DNA of 64,000 nt from Syntrophomonadaceae bacterium (GCA_012729505.1 JAAYDA010000066.1:22732-86731), one strand, 5' to 3'; shown: positions 29,405 through 39,180, counted from the first letter of the stretch. Notes: generated by a model not told the origin, from the sequence alone. Numbers and translations are program-made.

Positions 29405-30667
29405 TTATGCTTTCAACAAGCCTTTCCCTCTTTGAGCAGGGTGGCTGTATGAGGCCAACTTTACCCGGGCACGGGTCAATTCCTCCATCATCTTCCTCAC
29501 ACCCAAAGCTTTTGAACGGAGAGGAATTGCATTAAAGAAAAAATCCGGGTCCAGATTAAGATTTCGCAGCTGTATCATTGGAATACCTACTTCCTTCACA
29601 AGTAATAACAGCTTTTCAACCTGCTCCTCGGAATCAGTAAATCCCGGCATTGTCAAGAGATTCAGACTCACAAAAACCCCTTGATCATGAGCATAGCGCA
29701 TGGAATCAATTACATCCTGCAGCTTATAATTTATCGGACAATGATAAGCAATATAATCCTTTTCAATTGCAGAAAGGAATGTTACTCGCATAGCATCAAG
29801 GCCGGCATCCACCATTTCCTTAACCCCCGAAAAATTTCCCGCATTAGTATTGCAGTTGATAGATCCCCGGTCAGTCTCGGTTCTCATTTTACTGATGGCC
29901 CTGGCTATCAATGCCGAATTGGTGCAAGGATCTCCTTCACATCCTTGTCCAAAGCTTACGATACTTTCCTCCGCCCCCTGCAGATGATGAAGCCCCACTT
30001 CCACAACCTCCTCCAAAGCAGGCACAAAGCTCAGCCGTTCCTGAGGAGAAAAAGTCTGTATATGCGACTCAGAAATGCAGCCTAAACAACGAGCATTGCA
30101 GGAAGGAGTGGTAGGAATACCACCTTCCCACCTTTGCATAAAAATATTTTGCGCCGTGTAGCATGAGTAGTGCAGGCTGCAATGGGCCAATTGGCGCAGA
30201 ATTCTATTGGCAGGAAATTGCCGCAGACGTTGATGAACCAGGTCTTCAAGAAAAGGCAGGTTATAATGCCGGGGATGCCATTTATGGTGATCGTCAGTCG
30301 GAACCGCGGCAGCGAAAATCGCCCCGTCCCGGCCCGCCAGCGCTGTATACCCCAGGATGGGAATCTGGGCAGAATCGGGAGGACTGACAGCAGCCGGCAG
30401 CAGAGTCCGGGTAAACCCCTGAGGCAGCAAGCAGGCCGTTGCTATAACCGCCCCATTCTCTGTCTTCTCCCTCAGCTCAGCTTCATTATTGCTATTAAGA
30501 CCTACCGGGTGATGACCCGGCATCATAGTCAAGGAACTGCCTTCCGGCAGCAAAATCAAATCCCCTTCCTCCGGTTCCACCCATTGAGACCCACTTCGCC
30601 CCAGGAAATAAAGATCCGGCGCTTTAATCAAATTGCCTTCTAAATCCGAAAAGAGCGTATAATACAT
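29405..30667 (-). CDS. Radical SAM protein of unknown function
   Basis: I start at the ATG at 30667, where GGGGAGG lies 5 bases ahead (420 residues). The N-terminal 170 residues show no domain I know. The iron-sulfur motif is CNARCLGC (C-x3-C-x2-C) near residue 195, followed by SFGQGCEGDPC and a TIM-barrel with NCNTNAGNFSGVKEMVDAGLDAMRV-type segments (in part NTNAGNFSGVKEMVDAGLD). It would cleave S-adenosylmethionine to start a radical reaction; the substrate is unknown. It lies between the van region and the M23 peptidase gene. Confidence 0.82.
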   Translation of the reverse strand: MYYTLFSDLEGNLIKAPDLYFLGRSGSQWVEPEEGDLILLPEGSSLTMMPGHHPVGLNSNNEAELREKTENGAVIATACLLPQGFTRTLLPAAVSPPDSAQIPILGYTALAGRDGAIFAAAVPTDDHHKWHPRHYNLPFLEDLVHQRLRQFPANRILRQLAHCSLHYSCYTAQNIFMQRWEGGIPTTPSCNARCLGCISESHIQTFSPQERLSFVPALEEVVEVGLHHLQGAEESIVSFGQGCEGDPCTNSALIARAISKMRTETDRGSINCNTNAGNFSGVKEMVDAGLDAMRVTFLSAIEKDYIAYHCPINYKLQDVIDSMRYAHDQGVFVSLNLLTMPGFTDSEEQVEKLLLLVKEVGIPMIQLRNLNLDPDFFFNAIPLRSKALGVRKMMEELTRARVKLASYSHPAQRGKGLLKA

Positions 30668-30796
30668 AAATCCTCCCCTGTTACACAGCAATTCAGCCGG
30701 TTTTTGTTATATCGACTCATTTGTACCGATATTCGTATTATCTCATTATTCTTCACTGAAAGGCACTACCTGGGACTGCTCATTGAAATTGAAAAT

Positions 30797-30847
30797 AAAA
30801 AAGCGAGCATCTTAGGAAGACTCTTTGAGTTTTCCATTGATTCTCGC
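30797..30847 (-). terminator. Probable terminator after the LysM-M23 gene
   Basis: GCGAG/CTCGC forms the outer stem and GGAA..ACT/AGT..TTCC an inner one, with six T residues on the minus strand. It lies 27 bases past the stop at 30874. Confidence 0.5.
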
Positions 30848-30873
30848 TCCAATTACAACTGCTCTCCACTAAT

Positions 30874-31716
30874 CTAGCGCAGATATTTTATTGGATTAAC
30901 AGCCTTGTCGTCATACTTAATCTCGAAATGGAGATGGGGTCCGGTTGTTCGTCCTGAGATTCCCACCAAAGCGATTACTTGTCCCCTCATAACATCCTGG
31001 CCTTCTTTCACCAATAATTTGGATGCATGAGCATATAAGGTTTCAACACCTTCTCCATGACTAATTATTACCGTACGCCCATAAACCGTTTTAGTCCCGG
31101 CAAAAGTAACTCTACCGGCTTTGGCCGCTCTTATGGGAGTATTAACAGGACAAGCTACGTCAAGGCCATGGTGAAACTCTTTTCCCCGCAAACCAAAATG
31201 CGAACTGATTGTGCCGAAAACCGGCCAGGAAAATAACCCTGCCACACTTCGTGATGGCTGGCTGGTTCCTGCAGCTGTAGCTGCTGCAGTTAAAGGTATT
31301 TTTATACTATCCCCGATCGCTAAACGCTGGGGATCCTTCCCGGAATTGGCCGCTATGAGCTGAGAAAGGTCAACCTTATGATTTTGGGCAATATCCCAGA
31401 ATGTATCTCCTGCTTTCACGGTATAATAACCATCTCTCTCCCAGGGAATACTGAGATACTGACCCTCCACTACCAAACGGTTGTCCTTCAGATTATTCAT
31501 TGCCATAATTGCTTCCACATCGCTGCCGGTCTTTATTGCCACATCTCCTACAGTATCGCCCTTATTAACAAGATATTTCATTACCTGTCGGTCGTCTGCC
31601 GGATTCGAGATTGATGGCCGAAACCCGCTTTGGCCCCATCCCGCCAAAACTGATCCCGGGCACCCACCCAAAACCAGTACGACAATCAGCACCAGACTTA
31701 AGGTTTTCCTATCCAT
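30874..31716 (-). CDS. Secreted LysM-M23 peptidoglycan peptidase
   Basis: The 280-residue protein has an N-terminal signal (residues 1-26; either cleaved after VLA or a lipoprotein at LGGC), two LysM domains (about 48-92 and 97-142) and a C-terminal M23 metallopeptidase domain with the zinc motif HHGLDVACP and HLHFEI. It would bind and cut peptide cross-links of the wall. M23 proteins with LysM are common in spore formers, often in engulfment or daughter-cell separation. The gene lies upstream of a terminator and downstream of rho on the same strand. Confidence 0.88.
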   Translation of the reverse strand: MDRKTLSLVLIVVLVLGGCPGSVLAGWGQSGFRPSISNPADDRQVMKYLVNKGDTVGDVAIKTGSDVEAIMAMNNLKDNRLVVEGQYLSIPWERDGYYTVKAGDTFWDIAQNHKVDLSQLIAANSGKDPQRLAIGDSIKIPLTAAATAAGTSQPSRSVAGLFSWPVFGTISSHFGLRGKEFHHGLDVACPVNTPIRAAKAGRVTFAGTKTVYGRTVIISHGEGVETLYAHASKLLVKEGQDVMRGQVIALVGISGRTTGPHLHFEIKYDDKAVNPIKYLR

Positions 31717-31797
31717 TTTTCCACCTCAAAAACAAGAATAATAGTCACTGGCCGTTATTCTTGCCCTGAAAGTGGGGTTATATTCGCTATATGAAAA

Positions 31798-33054
31798 TTA
31801 TTTTTCCGCAAAAATGATAGGCGCTGCACGGAGCAAGTCGCGATTCGACTTGGTCTTCCGGAGAGTTTCGCTCATTACCTCCATAGTTTCCACCGTCTGA
31901 AAATTAGCGAACATACGCCGTAGATTCCAGTTAAGCTCCAATTCCTCTTTGGTCATCAATAGCTCTTCTTTTCTGGTTCCAGAACGTTTTAAATCGATGG
32001 CCGGGAATATTCTTCGCTCCGCTAAGCGGCGATCCAATACTAACTCCCAGTTACCGGTTCCCTTAAACTCTTCGAAGATGACCTCGTCCATTCTGGAGCC
32101 GGTTTCTACCAATGCAGTCGCGAGAATAGTCAGGCTTCCGCCTTCTTCTATGTTTCGTGCCGCTCCAAAGAATCTCTTGGGCTTATGCAAAGCGGCCGGG
32201 TCCAATCCTCCTGACAACGTTCTCCCACTTTGGGGAACTACCAGGTTGTGGGCCCGTGCAAGACGAGTCAGGCTGTCCAAGAGGATAACCACATCCTTCT
32301 TATGCTCGACCAGTCTTTTGGCTCTTTCAAGAACCATATCGGCTACTTTCACATGATTTTCCGGCGGCTCATCAAAAGTCGATCCGGTCACCTCAGCTTT
32401 TACCGAACGCTGCATATCGGTAACCTCTTCAGGCCTCTCGTCAATCAGGAGGACCATTAATTCAACTTCCGGATGATTTCTGGTGATAGCATTAGCGATC
32501 TTTTGCAGCAAAACAGTCTTCCCGGCTTTGGGAGGGGCCACAATAAGCCCTCGTTGTCCCTTGCCAACCGGCGAAATCAAATCAATCATCCTGGTTCCCA
32601 AATCATTGGAGACCGTTTCCAGTCGGAATCTTTCATTGGGGTGTAAAGGAGTCAAAGCATCAAAATGTATGCGGCGGGACGCTTCTTCAGGGGGAAAGCC
32701 ATTAACATCTTCTACCTTTAATAATGCAAAGAAGCGCTCATTGTCTTTGGGCGGTCTGACCTGCCCTGCCACCCTATCACCAGTTTTAAGATCAAATTTG
32801 CGAATTTGGGAAGGTGAAACATAGATGTCATCCTGACTGGGAACATAAGCGAATGGCCTCAAAAAGCCATATCCATCCGGTAAGACTTCCAAAACCCCCT
32901 GAGCCGACAAAAGCTCATTCGATTGTGTCAATTTCTTCATTATCTCGAAGACCAATTCTTTTTTGCGGAGCTTATAAAAACCAACTAAATTATGATCCTT
33001 GGCAATTTGATAAAGCTCCACCAGTGTTTTGTTTTCCAGGTCTGCCAGGTTCAA
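31798..33054 (-). CDS. rho: Transcription termination factor Rho
   Basis: The 418-residue protein has the Rho N-terminal helical domain, an RNA-binding cold-shock-like domain ([15 protein letters not shown]), the Walker A loop in [13 protein letters not shown] and the Q-loop/R-loop region [19 protein letters not shown] split around the ATPase core. It starts with TTG at 33054, inside the end of a small upstream frame. In Firmicutes it normally neighbours rpmE and glpX; glpX is still adjacent. Confidence 0.95.
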   Translation of the reverse strand: MNLADLENKTLVELYQIAKDHNLVGFYKLRKKELVFEIMKKLTQSNELLSAQGVLEVLPDGYGFLRPFAYVPSQDDIYVSPSQIRKFDLKTGDRVAGQVRPPKDNERFFALLKVEDVNGFPPEEASRRIHFDALTPLHPNERFRLETVSNDLGTRMIDLISPVGKGQRGLIVAPPKAGKTVLLQKIANAITRNHPEVELMVLLIDERPEEVTDMQRSVKAEVTGSTFDEPPENHVKVADMVLERAKRLVEHKKDVVILLDSLTRLARAHNLVVPQSGRTLSGGLDPAALHKPKRFFGAARNIEEGGSLTILATALVETGSRMDEVIFEEFKGTGNWELVLDRRLAERRIFPAIDLKRSGTRKEELLMTKEELELNWNLRRMFANFQTVETMEVMSETLRKTKSNRDLLRAAPIIFAEK

Positions 33055-33248
33055 GTACTCTCCTCCTCTCGACTCAAGAGATTTTTTTCGATATTTAGCA
33101 ACCAGCTAGTCCTAAGAATCATTCCGATCCCTGCCACAAAAGAACCAGTGACTGTTCCTGCCATTATCCGTAAGCTTAAGGCCAAAACAAACCCAGAACA
33201 AACTGTGTCGGCTGTTAATGGCCGACAAGTATCCTTATTGGACGTCAT
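33051..33248 (-). CDS. Small hydrophobic protein upstream of and overlapping rho
   Basis: A 65-residue frame whose TGA stop overlaps the TTG start of rho (TTGA), which hints at translational coupling. Residues 17-48 are hydrophobic and contain [21 protein letters not shown]. The ATG at 33248 has no good ribosome site, so the true start is uncertain. It resembles the 56-residue frame at 33285-33455 in the pattern FVLAL-x9/10-GSFV. Confidence 0.35.
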   Translation of the reverse strand: MTSNKDTCRPLTADTVCSGFVLALSLRIMAGTVTGSFVAGIGMILRTSWLLNIEKNLLSREEEST

Positions 33249-33284
33249 TGGGGATAAATGAGGCAGCCCATAATATTCTTCATA

Positions 33285-33455
33285 CTAACGTGATAGGTAA
33301 AAGAACTTGAATAGATTTTCGCCAACAAAACTTCCAACTATACTCGTACGAGTAATAAAGGCAAGAGCAAGTACAAAGGCAAGCCAAAACCAAGGTCGGA
33401 AAGAAGCTGGTACAAGAACCCCATACAAACTTAACAGCAACCCCGGCCAGTTCAT
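33285..33455 (-). CDS. Possible small membrane protein between glpX and rho
   Basis: A 56-residue frame starting MNWPGLLLSLYGVLVPASF, with two hydrophobic segments and the FVLALAFITRTSIVGSFVG stretch that resembles the neighbouring frame at 33051-33248. No clear ribosome site is visible. A competing 62-codon frame (33280-33468) on the same strand has an unlikely cysteine- and tyrosine-rich composition, so I prefer this one. Confidence 0.35.
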   Translation of the reverse strand: MNWPGLLLSLYGVLVPASFRPWFWLAFVLALAFITRTSIVGSFVGENLFKFFYLSR

Positions 33456-33506
33456 TCCAATAACCCAAAAGTCAAAGTGGTTTTTCTTATAGTGTTCACA
33501 TTGCTG

Positions 33507-34487
33507 TTAGACAAGTTTAATCTTATTATCTCTGAACAAAGGTTTTTTATCAAGCTGATGTATAGCTTCTATCTTCCTTACCGTTCCGGTACGCCCTCTC
33601 ATCACCAAAGTGTGAGTAATGGCCCGACGGGAAAAATACCGGACCCCTCTCAAGAGTTCCCCATCGGTAATACCGGTGGCGGAAAATATTACGTCTTCCG
33701 ATTTAACCATATCATCGATAGTGAGCAGTCGGCTTATATCGGAAATACCCATATTCTTAGCCCGCAAGGCCTCGCTAATATCCTCCGGCATCAGCCGCCC
33801 CTGAAAATCGCCGCCCAAACACCGCAGAGCTGCGGCAGCAATAACCCCCTCCGGTGCCCCTCCTATTCCCATCAGAATGTCTATCCCCGAAGCTTCGTCA
33901 GCAGCGGCTACCGCCGGAGATATATCTCCGTCCGAAATAAGCTTAATGCGGCAGCCGGTCCGGCGCGCATCTTCAATCAGCTGCTCATGACGAGGACGTT
34001 CCAGGATAACCACCGTAACCTCACTGATGAGTTTATCCAAAGCCTTGGCCACTTCCACGATATTCTCCCTAACGGGAGCATCCAGATTGACCCTGCCCTT
34101 GCATTCCGGGCCAACTGCTATTTTGTCCATATACATATCCGGAGCATGGAGAAGAGCCCCTCGGGGCGCCGCCGCCAAAACAGCTATGGCTCCATTGGTA
34201 CCCTTCGCTAAAATATTGGTTCCTTCTAAAGGATCTACAGCTATATCAAGCTGAGGAGGCACACCCATACCTACTCTTTCACCAATATAGAGCATGGGCG
34301 CTTCATCCATCTCACCTTCACCGATAACTACGATTCCGTCCATCTGAACTAAATCAAACATAATGCGCATTCCGGTTACGGCCGCCTCATCGGCTGCCTC
34401 CTTGTCCCCACGACCCATCCATCGAGCTGCAGCCAAGGATGCCGCTTCCGTCACCCTGACCAGCTCCAGTGCTAATTCCCTCTCCAC
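33507..34487 (-). CDS. glpX: Fructose-1,6-bisphosphatase, class II (GlpX)
   Basis: The 326-residue protein has the class II metal-site motifs GEGEMDEAPMLYIGE and DPLEGTNILAKG, and the GIGGAPEGVIAAAALRCLGG motif. It removes the 1-phosphate of fructose 1,6-bisphosphate in gluconeogenesis. It is grouped with fba and fsa, as in B. subtilis (ywjI region). Length is normal. Confidence 0.95.
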   Translation of the reverse strand: MERELALELVRVTEAASLAAARWMGRGDKEAADEAAVTGMRIMFDLVQMDGIVVIGEGEMDEAPMLYIGERVGMGVPPQLDIAVDPLEGTNILAKGTNGAIAVLAAAPRGALLHAPDMYMDKIAVGPECKGRVNLDAPVRENIVEVAKALDKLISEVTVVILERPRHEQLIEDARRTGCRIKLISDGDISPAVAAADEASGIDILMGIGGAPEGVIAAAALRCLGGDFQGRLMPEDISEALRAKNMGISDISRLLTIDDMVKSEDVIFSATGITDGELLRGVRYFSRRAITHTLVMRGRTGTVRKIEAIHQLDKKPLFRDNKIKLV

Positions 34488-34503
34488 CTGGATAACCCTC
34501 CAA

Positions 34504-35154
34504 TCAACTCTTGCTCAGATACTTCTCCCCATCTTTAACAAACTTAGCTATCCCCAGGTCGGTCAAAGGATGTTTTACCATGGCTTTAATCACCTTATAG
34601 GGAATGGTCGCAATGTGTGATCCAATCCGGGCTGCTTCCGTAACATGCATGGTATGCCTGATACTGGCGGCAATAATCTCAGTATCCAATGCATACTGAT
34701 CTAGAACACTAATAATCTCTGCCAATACGTTAATACCGTCATTACCAATATCATCAATTCGCCCCACAAAGGGGCTGATATATCTGGCGCCGGCGCGAGC
34801 GGCTAATAGGGCCTGGTTCGCCGAAAAAACCAAAGTCGCATTAGTTTGAATCCCTTGTTTCTTCAAAAAACCAATGGCCCTTAGTCCATCCTCACATATG
34901 GGTATCTTCACCACCACATTGGGGTGAATTCCAGCCAGAATCTCACCTTCCCGAATCATATCTTCATAAGATATCCCCAAAGGCTCCGCATTCACCGGGC
35001 CGTCAACGATACCACAAATCTCTTCTACCATCTGATGAAAATCGCCTTTTTCTTGAGCTACCAGACTGGGATTAGTTGTGACCCCAGATAAGAATCCCAA
35101 TTCATTTATCTCTCGGATTTCTTGAATATTCGCCGAATCTAAGAAAATCTTCAA
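34504..35154 (-). CDS. fsa: Transaldolase-like protein (fructose-6-phosphate aldolase family)
   Basis: The 216-residue protein is the short TalC/FSA type: [13 protein letters not shown] at the start, [13 protein letters not shown], the Schiff-base lysine in [11 protein letters not shown], and [32 protein letters not shown] core (in part [20 protein letters not shown]). It may be a transaldolase or fructose-6-phosphate aldolase; sequence does not decide. It lies between fba and glpX, matching ywjH in B. subtilis. Confidence 0.92.
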   Translation of the reverse strand: MKIFLDSANIQEIREINELGFLSGVTTNPSLVAQEKGDFHQMVEEICGIVDGPVNAEPLGISYEDMIREGEILAGIHPNVVVKIPICEDGLRAIGFLKKQGIQTNATLVFSANQALLAARAGARYISPFVGRIDDIGNDGINVLAEIISVLDQYALDTEIIAASIRHTMHVTEAARIGSHIATIPYKVIKAMVKHPLTDLGIAKFVKDGEKYLSKS

Positions 35155-35189
35155 AAGGCAGCCTCCTTATACTAATATCGCTCTGAAAA

Positions 35190-36044
35190 TTAAGCTTTCC
35201 CTCCACTTCCGAATAAGCGAATTTTTTCCCGAATCAACTCAATGGCCCCTTCTTTACCCGGTCCCAGAATCTTGCGGGGATCAATTTCAGCGGGATTATC
35301 CTCCAGCACCTTTCTGGCACCGGCAACGAAAGCTTCCCGGATATTAGTATCAATATTAACCTTCCTTACCCCCAGGCTTATAGCCCTCCTTATAGCCTCA
35401 TCCGGCACCCCTGAAGAGCCATGGAGGACGATGGGTACATTTACCAGTTTGCTGATCTTTTCCAGACGTTCAAAATCAAGTTTAGGTTCACCTTTATACT
35501 GGCCATGAGCCGTTCCAATTCCTATTGCCAGGGCATCAACTCCCGTCTCTCTGACAAAAGTCAGGGCCTCATCCGGATCAGTGTAATGAGCATCCTTTTC
35601 ATCAACTGATATATCGTCTTCGGTTCCCCCTATATGCCCCAACTCGCCCTCGACAGAAACCCCTATGGGCCTGGAAATCTCTATAACCTTCTGTGTAATC
35701 CTGATATTTTCCTCTAAAGGCAATTGAGATCCATCATACATTACCGAGCTAAATCCACTCCTTATACACCTGACCACCTGATCAAAACTGGTACCATGAT
35801 CAAGGTGAAGAGCTATAGGTACATGGGTTGTCTCTGCCGCAATCCTGACTAAGCCGACGATGTACTCCAGTCCGGCATATTTTATTGCTCCCTGGCTGGC
35901 CTGCATAATTACTGGAGAGTTTTCCTTTTCCGCCGCCATGGCTATCGCCTGGACTATCTCCATATTATTCGCGTTAAACGCTCCTACAGCATATCCTCCC
36001 GCTTCTGCCTTCGCCAGCAACTCTGCAACTGATACTAATGCCAT
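35190..36044 (-). CDS. fba: Fructose-bisphosphate aldolase, class II
   Basis: I start at the ATG at 36044 (284 residues), since AAAGGAAGG lies just ahead and MALVSVAELLAKAEAGGYA is the usual opening; six further codons upstream are unsupported. The zinc motif ALHLDHGTSFD and the GLYGSSG-like LHGSSGVPDEAIR are present. It cleaves fructose 1,6-bisphosphate or runs in the gluconeogenic direction. First gene of the fba-fsa-glpX group. Confidence 0.95.
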   Translation of the reverse strand: MALVSVAELLAKAEAGGYAVGAFNANNMEIVQAIAMAAEKENSPVIMQASQGAIKYAGLEYIVGLVRIAAETTHVPIALHLDHGTSFDQVVRCIRSGFSSVMYDGSQLPLEENIRITQKVIEISRPIGVSVEGELGHIGGTEDDISVDEKDAHYTDPDEALTFVRETGVDALAIGIGTAHGQYKGEPKLDFERLEKISKLVNVPIVLHGSSGVPDEAIRRAISLGVRKVNIDTNIREAFVAGARKVLEDNPAEIDPRKILGPGKEGAIELIREKIRLFGSGGKA

Positions 36045-36120
36045 TATTATCCTTCCTTTCATGCTTAGCAGCCATTGAATAACTCACAACCAATTTCACA
36101 GGGGTACGGCCAGAGACAAA

Positions 36121-36501
36121 TTAACCTTCAGGAACACTTTTTTCAGCAAGGATTTCCTCTACCAGGTTCCTTAATTCTATTATATCAAAAGGCTTGGTAA
36201 CATATTTTCTTACTCCTGCTTCCAATGCCTTTTGAACCACTTCCATTTCACCATAAGCCGTCATCATAATAATTGGTATACTGGCGTTATATCTTATTAC
36301 TTCGCGTGATGCTTCAAGTCCATTCATGTTTGGCATTTTCATATCCATGAGGATGATATCCGGCACAGATAACTTTACCTTCTCCACACAGTCCCTTCCG
36401 TCATTGGCCAGGCTGACCGCATATCCCTCTTTGGTGAACAGCTCTTCCAAGAGTCTCCGAATTCCTTTTTGGTCATCTACTACTAAAACTCGGTTCTTCA
36501 T
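36121..36501 (-). CDS. spo0F: Spo0F-like single-domain response regulator
   Basis: The 126-residue protein is a lone receiver domain: VVDDQKGIRRLLEELF, the phospho-aspartate in DIILMDMKMPNMNG (about residue 54), the threonine in PIIMMTAYGE and the lysine in KYVTKPFD. The LLEELFTKEGY helix matches Spo0F, the phosphorelay carrier for sporulation. It lies between fba and pyrG, the spo0F position in B. subtilis. Confidence 0.88.
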   Translation of the reverse strand: MKNRVLVVDDQKGIRRLLEELFTKEGYAVSLANDGRDCVEKVKLSVPDIILMDMKMPNMNGLEASREVIRYNASIPIIMMTAYGEMEVVQKALEAGVRKYVTKPFDIIELRNLVEEILAEKSVPEG

Positions 36502-36630
36502 CTCGTCATCCCCCTAGCTGGCAGCATCATTATAATCTTAATATTTGTAATTAATTTCCTGCTGTCGGCGGACCTTAATGACATCCCAGTATTGTAATAT
36601 ATTCCTGCTCTCTGGCAGCAGAACTACCTT

Positions 36631-37809
36631 TTAATACATAATACCATTTCTTGTAATGCCGTTTGCAGTCTTTTCAGAAGCAAAAGAACTTTCCTGTCGA
36701 TAAATTCTCTTAATACTTAATGAAGCCAACGTTCTTTTTACTGGGATCTCCACTGAATCTCCGGTTTTCACCTCCATCCCCGGAGGTACTTCTACCAGGC
36801 AAAATTGCATAAAAATTTTGCCGCGAACGAATACTTCCCCATTGCCAATAATAATTCGCGGACCGGCCAAATTAAGATTAAAAAACATAGCAATGGGCTT
36901 AATCACCATCTTAATCATATCCAACCAGCCAGATGGTTTGGGCAAGGCCTCAAGTCCCCAGCCATCCGCCAAGCCCGCGGGGACGATGGCAATAACAGCA
37001 TTCTTGCGCAGCTTATGAGTATGATAATATCCTAAAGAGCTTCCTTTAGCCATCTGCCGAATGGCTATAATGCGAGCCTTGAAATGATAAACATCCCGAA
37101 GCTTGAGTACAGGACTTATAGTGCCGGCCGGATATTGCCCCCAAAGGAGGGTGCCTATTCTCACTGCGTCAAGGCGCATGGAGGGATAGCGCAAAAATGC
37201 GCTGCTGGCGCAACAATGACGACAGGCCACTTTTATCCCTTTTTCATCCAGCCGTTGGAGCAAATTTTCGAAAATCGAAAACTGATGGTGAGTGTGCTTA
37301 TAATCACCCGGTGATGCAAAATGGGTATATATACCTTCTAACGCCACATTGTTGTGGACGAAAGCCTCCTGGGCAACGTTTTCCGCATCATATCCCATCA
37401 GACCAAAACGACCCATTCCCGTATCAAGCTTAAGATGAATCCGGATCCTTCTATCTCTGGCCTCCTGCTGAACCGCCAGCCAATCTTCTCTGGAAGCTAC
37501 AGTCACGATCAAGTCATGATCAACGGCTGTCCCGTACTCCTCCGGATGCAAAGGGGAAAAGATCAAAATATCAGCCCGGATTCCATGCTCTCGTAATTCC
37601 AAAGCCTCACTGAGAAAAGTAACCCCAAAAAAGTCTACTCCCTGTTCTGCCAAATGCCTAGCGATCTCTGCTGCTCCAAGCCCATAAGCATTTGCTTTCA
37701 CAACCGCAATCAATCTGGACTCTTTATCCATCAGCCCTCTGATCTCTTGAAGGTTATGGGTAATATCCTCCAAGTTTATCTCAATCCATTTATCATACTT
37801 CTGTTCCAT
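36631..37809 (-). CDS. Alanine racemase-like protein lacking the catalytic tyrosine
   Basis: The 392-residue protein has the fold-type III PLP site: the lysine in VVKANAYGLGAAE (K38), LKLDTGMGRFG, and the arginine of VRIGTLLWG (R217) that contacts the pyridine ring. But the motif that normally reads GYADG, whose tyrosine takes the alpha proton, is GLADG here (L280), and the family's C-terminal region is divergent (GKIFMQFCLVEVP instead of GRxCMDxxMVD). Racemase activity is therefore doubtful. It lies 6 bases from a FemABX-type gene, so it may act on wall precursors. VanT keeps its tyrosine, so the difference is not a general trait of this genome. Confidence 0.8.
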   Translation of the reverse strand: MEQKYDKWIEINLEDITHNLQEIRGLMDKESRLIAVVKANAYGLGAAEIARHLAEQGVDFFGVTFLSEALELREHGIRADILIFSPLHPEEYGTAVDHDLIVTVASREDWLAVQQEARDRRIRIHLKLDTGMGRFGLMGYDAENVAQEAFVHNNVALEGIYTHFASPGDYKHTHHQFSIFENLLQRLDEKGIKVACRHCCASSAFLRYPSMRLDAVRIGTLLWGQYPAGTISPVLKLRDVYHFKARIIAIRQMAKGSSLGYYHTHKLRKNAVIAIVPAGLADGWGLEALPKPSGWLDMIKMVIKPIAMFFNLNLAGPRIIIGNGEVFVRGKIFMQFCLVEVPPGMEVKTGDSVEIPVKRTLASLSIKRIYRQESSFASEKTANGITRNGIMY

Positions 37810-37815
37810 AATTCT

Positions 37816-38892
37816 TCAGCCTTTTCTCCAGCGTATTAATTGCCTTACCGCTTTATAATAGATGGGAAGCAGTTCATTCCACATCCAATAAAACAGCCGG
37901 GAATAAACCAAATCCCACTCCCCTATAAACTCGGTAAATTCTGCACCAAAACCCTTTTTAAACCTATACAAGCCATATAAAGGGTTGTCCTCGGAAATAT
38001 CCCCGGAAACTCCGCGAAAATCATACAAGGTACATCCTCTTTCTTTAGCCCATTTAATCATGGTCCATTGCAAAAGATAATTAGGCATTACATTGCGATA
38101 TTCGTTGCTTGACGCTCCGTAACTATACCAGACTTTGTCTCCCAGAATAAAAGCCAGAGTCCCCGAAATATCCCGCCCCTCATAATCGGCCATAAACACC
38201 TTAGCCTTATCCTTCTTCACCAGCGACTCCCACATTTCTTCAAAATAAATATAACCTCTTATCAAAAAATTGTCCCGTTCCGCCGTTTCCATCAGTATTT
38301 TATAGAATGATTTGAGATCATCAAGCCCGGTTGCCTCACGTACTGTTACACCCTTTCTCTCTGCCAGCCTTATGTTGTATCTGGTCTTCGGTGCCATTTC
38401 CGCCAGAAGCTGATCCTCATCGGGAGTGATGTCCATACGAAAAACAAAAGTGGGCTGTACCCCTTCAAAACCTTCAGCGGTAACCGTTTTTTTAAAGCCC
38501 CTGTTCAATAAGTAAGCTCTGAAATCGTGAGCTGTATGTACAACATCGGGGTCAATTTTTAGAAAAATCGCCCCGTGTTGCCGGGCTATTTTTCTGATCC
38601 CCTGGAATAACTGGTCCAATAAATTATGATCATCTATATCTGCCACCGGCCCCCGGGGCGCATAGAAGATCGATTTGCTTATCAGGGGAATAGGAATTTT
38701 CTTTTTCAAAATCAGCATGGCCCCAATAATTTTGCCATCGTCAAAAAGCCCTATCGGGAGAGGGGTCCACCCCATACTTTTTTTTACTTGACCCCATTCA
38801 AGGGTTTGCAGAATATGTCCCTTTGGATGGGATGCCACAAACTTTTGATATTCTTCGGCCTGTGCCGGATCAATTAGTTTTACTTCAGTCAT
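37816..38892 (-). CDS. FemABX-type peptidoglycan branch aminoacyltransferase
   Basis: I start at the ATG at 38892 (358 residues), with AAAGGGAAGGG ahead of it. The two GNAT-like domains show HILQTLEWGQVKKSMGW, the conserved YAPRGPV, KTRYNIRLAERKGV and WTMIKWAKERGCTLYDFRGV (in part). FemABX enzymes add an amino acid from a tRNA to the lipid II stem peptide. It is closely coupled to the tyrosine-less racemase-like gene. The amino acid added cannot be told. Confidence 0.88.
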   Translation of the reverse strand: MTEVKLIDPAQAEEYQKFVASHPKGHILQTLEWGQVKKSMGWTPLPIGLFDDGKIIGAMLILKKKIPIPLISKSIFYAPRGPVADIDDHNLLDQLFQGIRKIARQHGAIFLKIDPDVVHTAHDFRAYLLNRGFKKTVTAEGFEGVQPTFVFRMDITPDEDQLLAEMAPKTRYNIRLAERKGVTVREATGLDDLKSFYKILMETAERDNFLIRGYIYFEEMWESLVKKDKAKVFMADYEGRDISGTLAFILGDKVWYSYGASSNEYRNVMPNYLLQWTMIKWAKERGCTLYDFRGVSGDISEDNPLYGLYRFKKGFGAEFTEFIGEWDLVYSRLFYWMWNELLPIYYKAVRQLIRWRKG

Positions 38893-39072
38893 CTGGTTAC
38901 CCTTCCCTTTACTTTGTTTTATGACATGGCCCGGAATAAACGAATCCCGCCATTTTTTCGGAAGGATCAAATATAATCATTTTATTGATAGTCAAGGCTG
39001 TTAATCACTTCGCCTGACACCTCAATTATACCCAATTGGAAGCATATAAAGGTGGTTTGTTAAAAGAAAGAA

Positions 39073-39174
39073 GGTGTAATAGTCGGGCCGCGCCAACAGA
39101 TATTGGAGACTTCCATAGCAGACTGAACCTGAACCGCACTCTGATCAGAAGGCAGTCAGGTTCAGTCCTATTAC
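39073..39174. repeat. Inverted-repeat element with a perfect 12-bp stem
   Basis: GACTGAACCTGA at 39121-39132 and TCAGGTTCAGTC at 39156-39167 are perfect inverted repeats with a 23-base loop. Further out, GTAATAG and CTATTAC mirror each other. It lies directly left of the family 2 repeat copy B, in the 366-base gap between the FemABX gene and pyrG. No T run, so not a typical terminator. Confidence 0.6.
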
Positions 39175-39180
39175 CAAAAA

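Noticed and set aside
33280..33468. 62-codon minus frame upstream of rho
   Set aside because: Rich in cysteine and tyrosine without order; an overlapping frame at 33285-33455 looks more like a membrane protein.
36631..37809. Ordinary biosynthetic alanine racemase
   Set aside because: The catalytic tyrosine of the GYADG motif is leucine and the C-terminal part is diverged.
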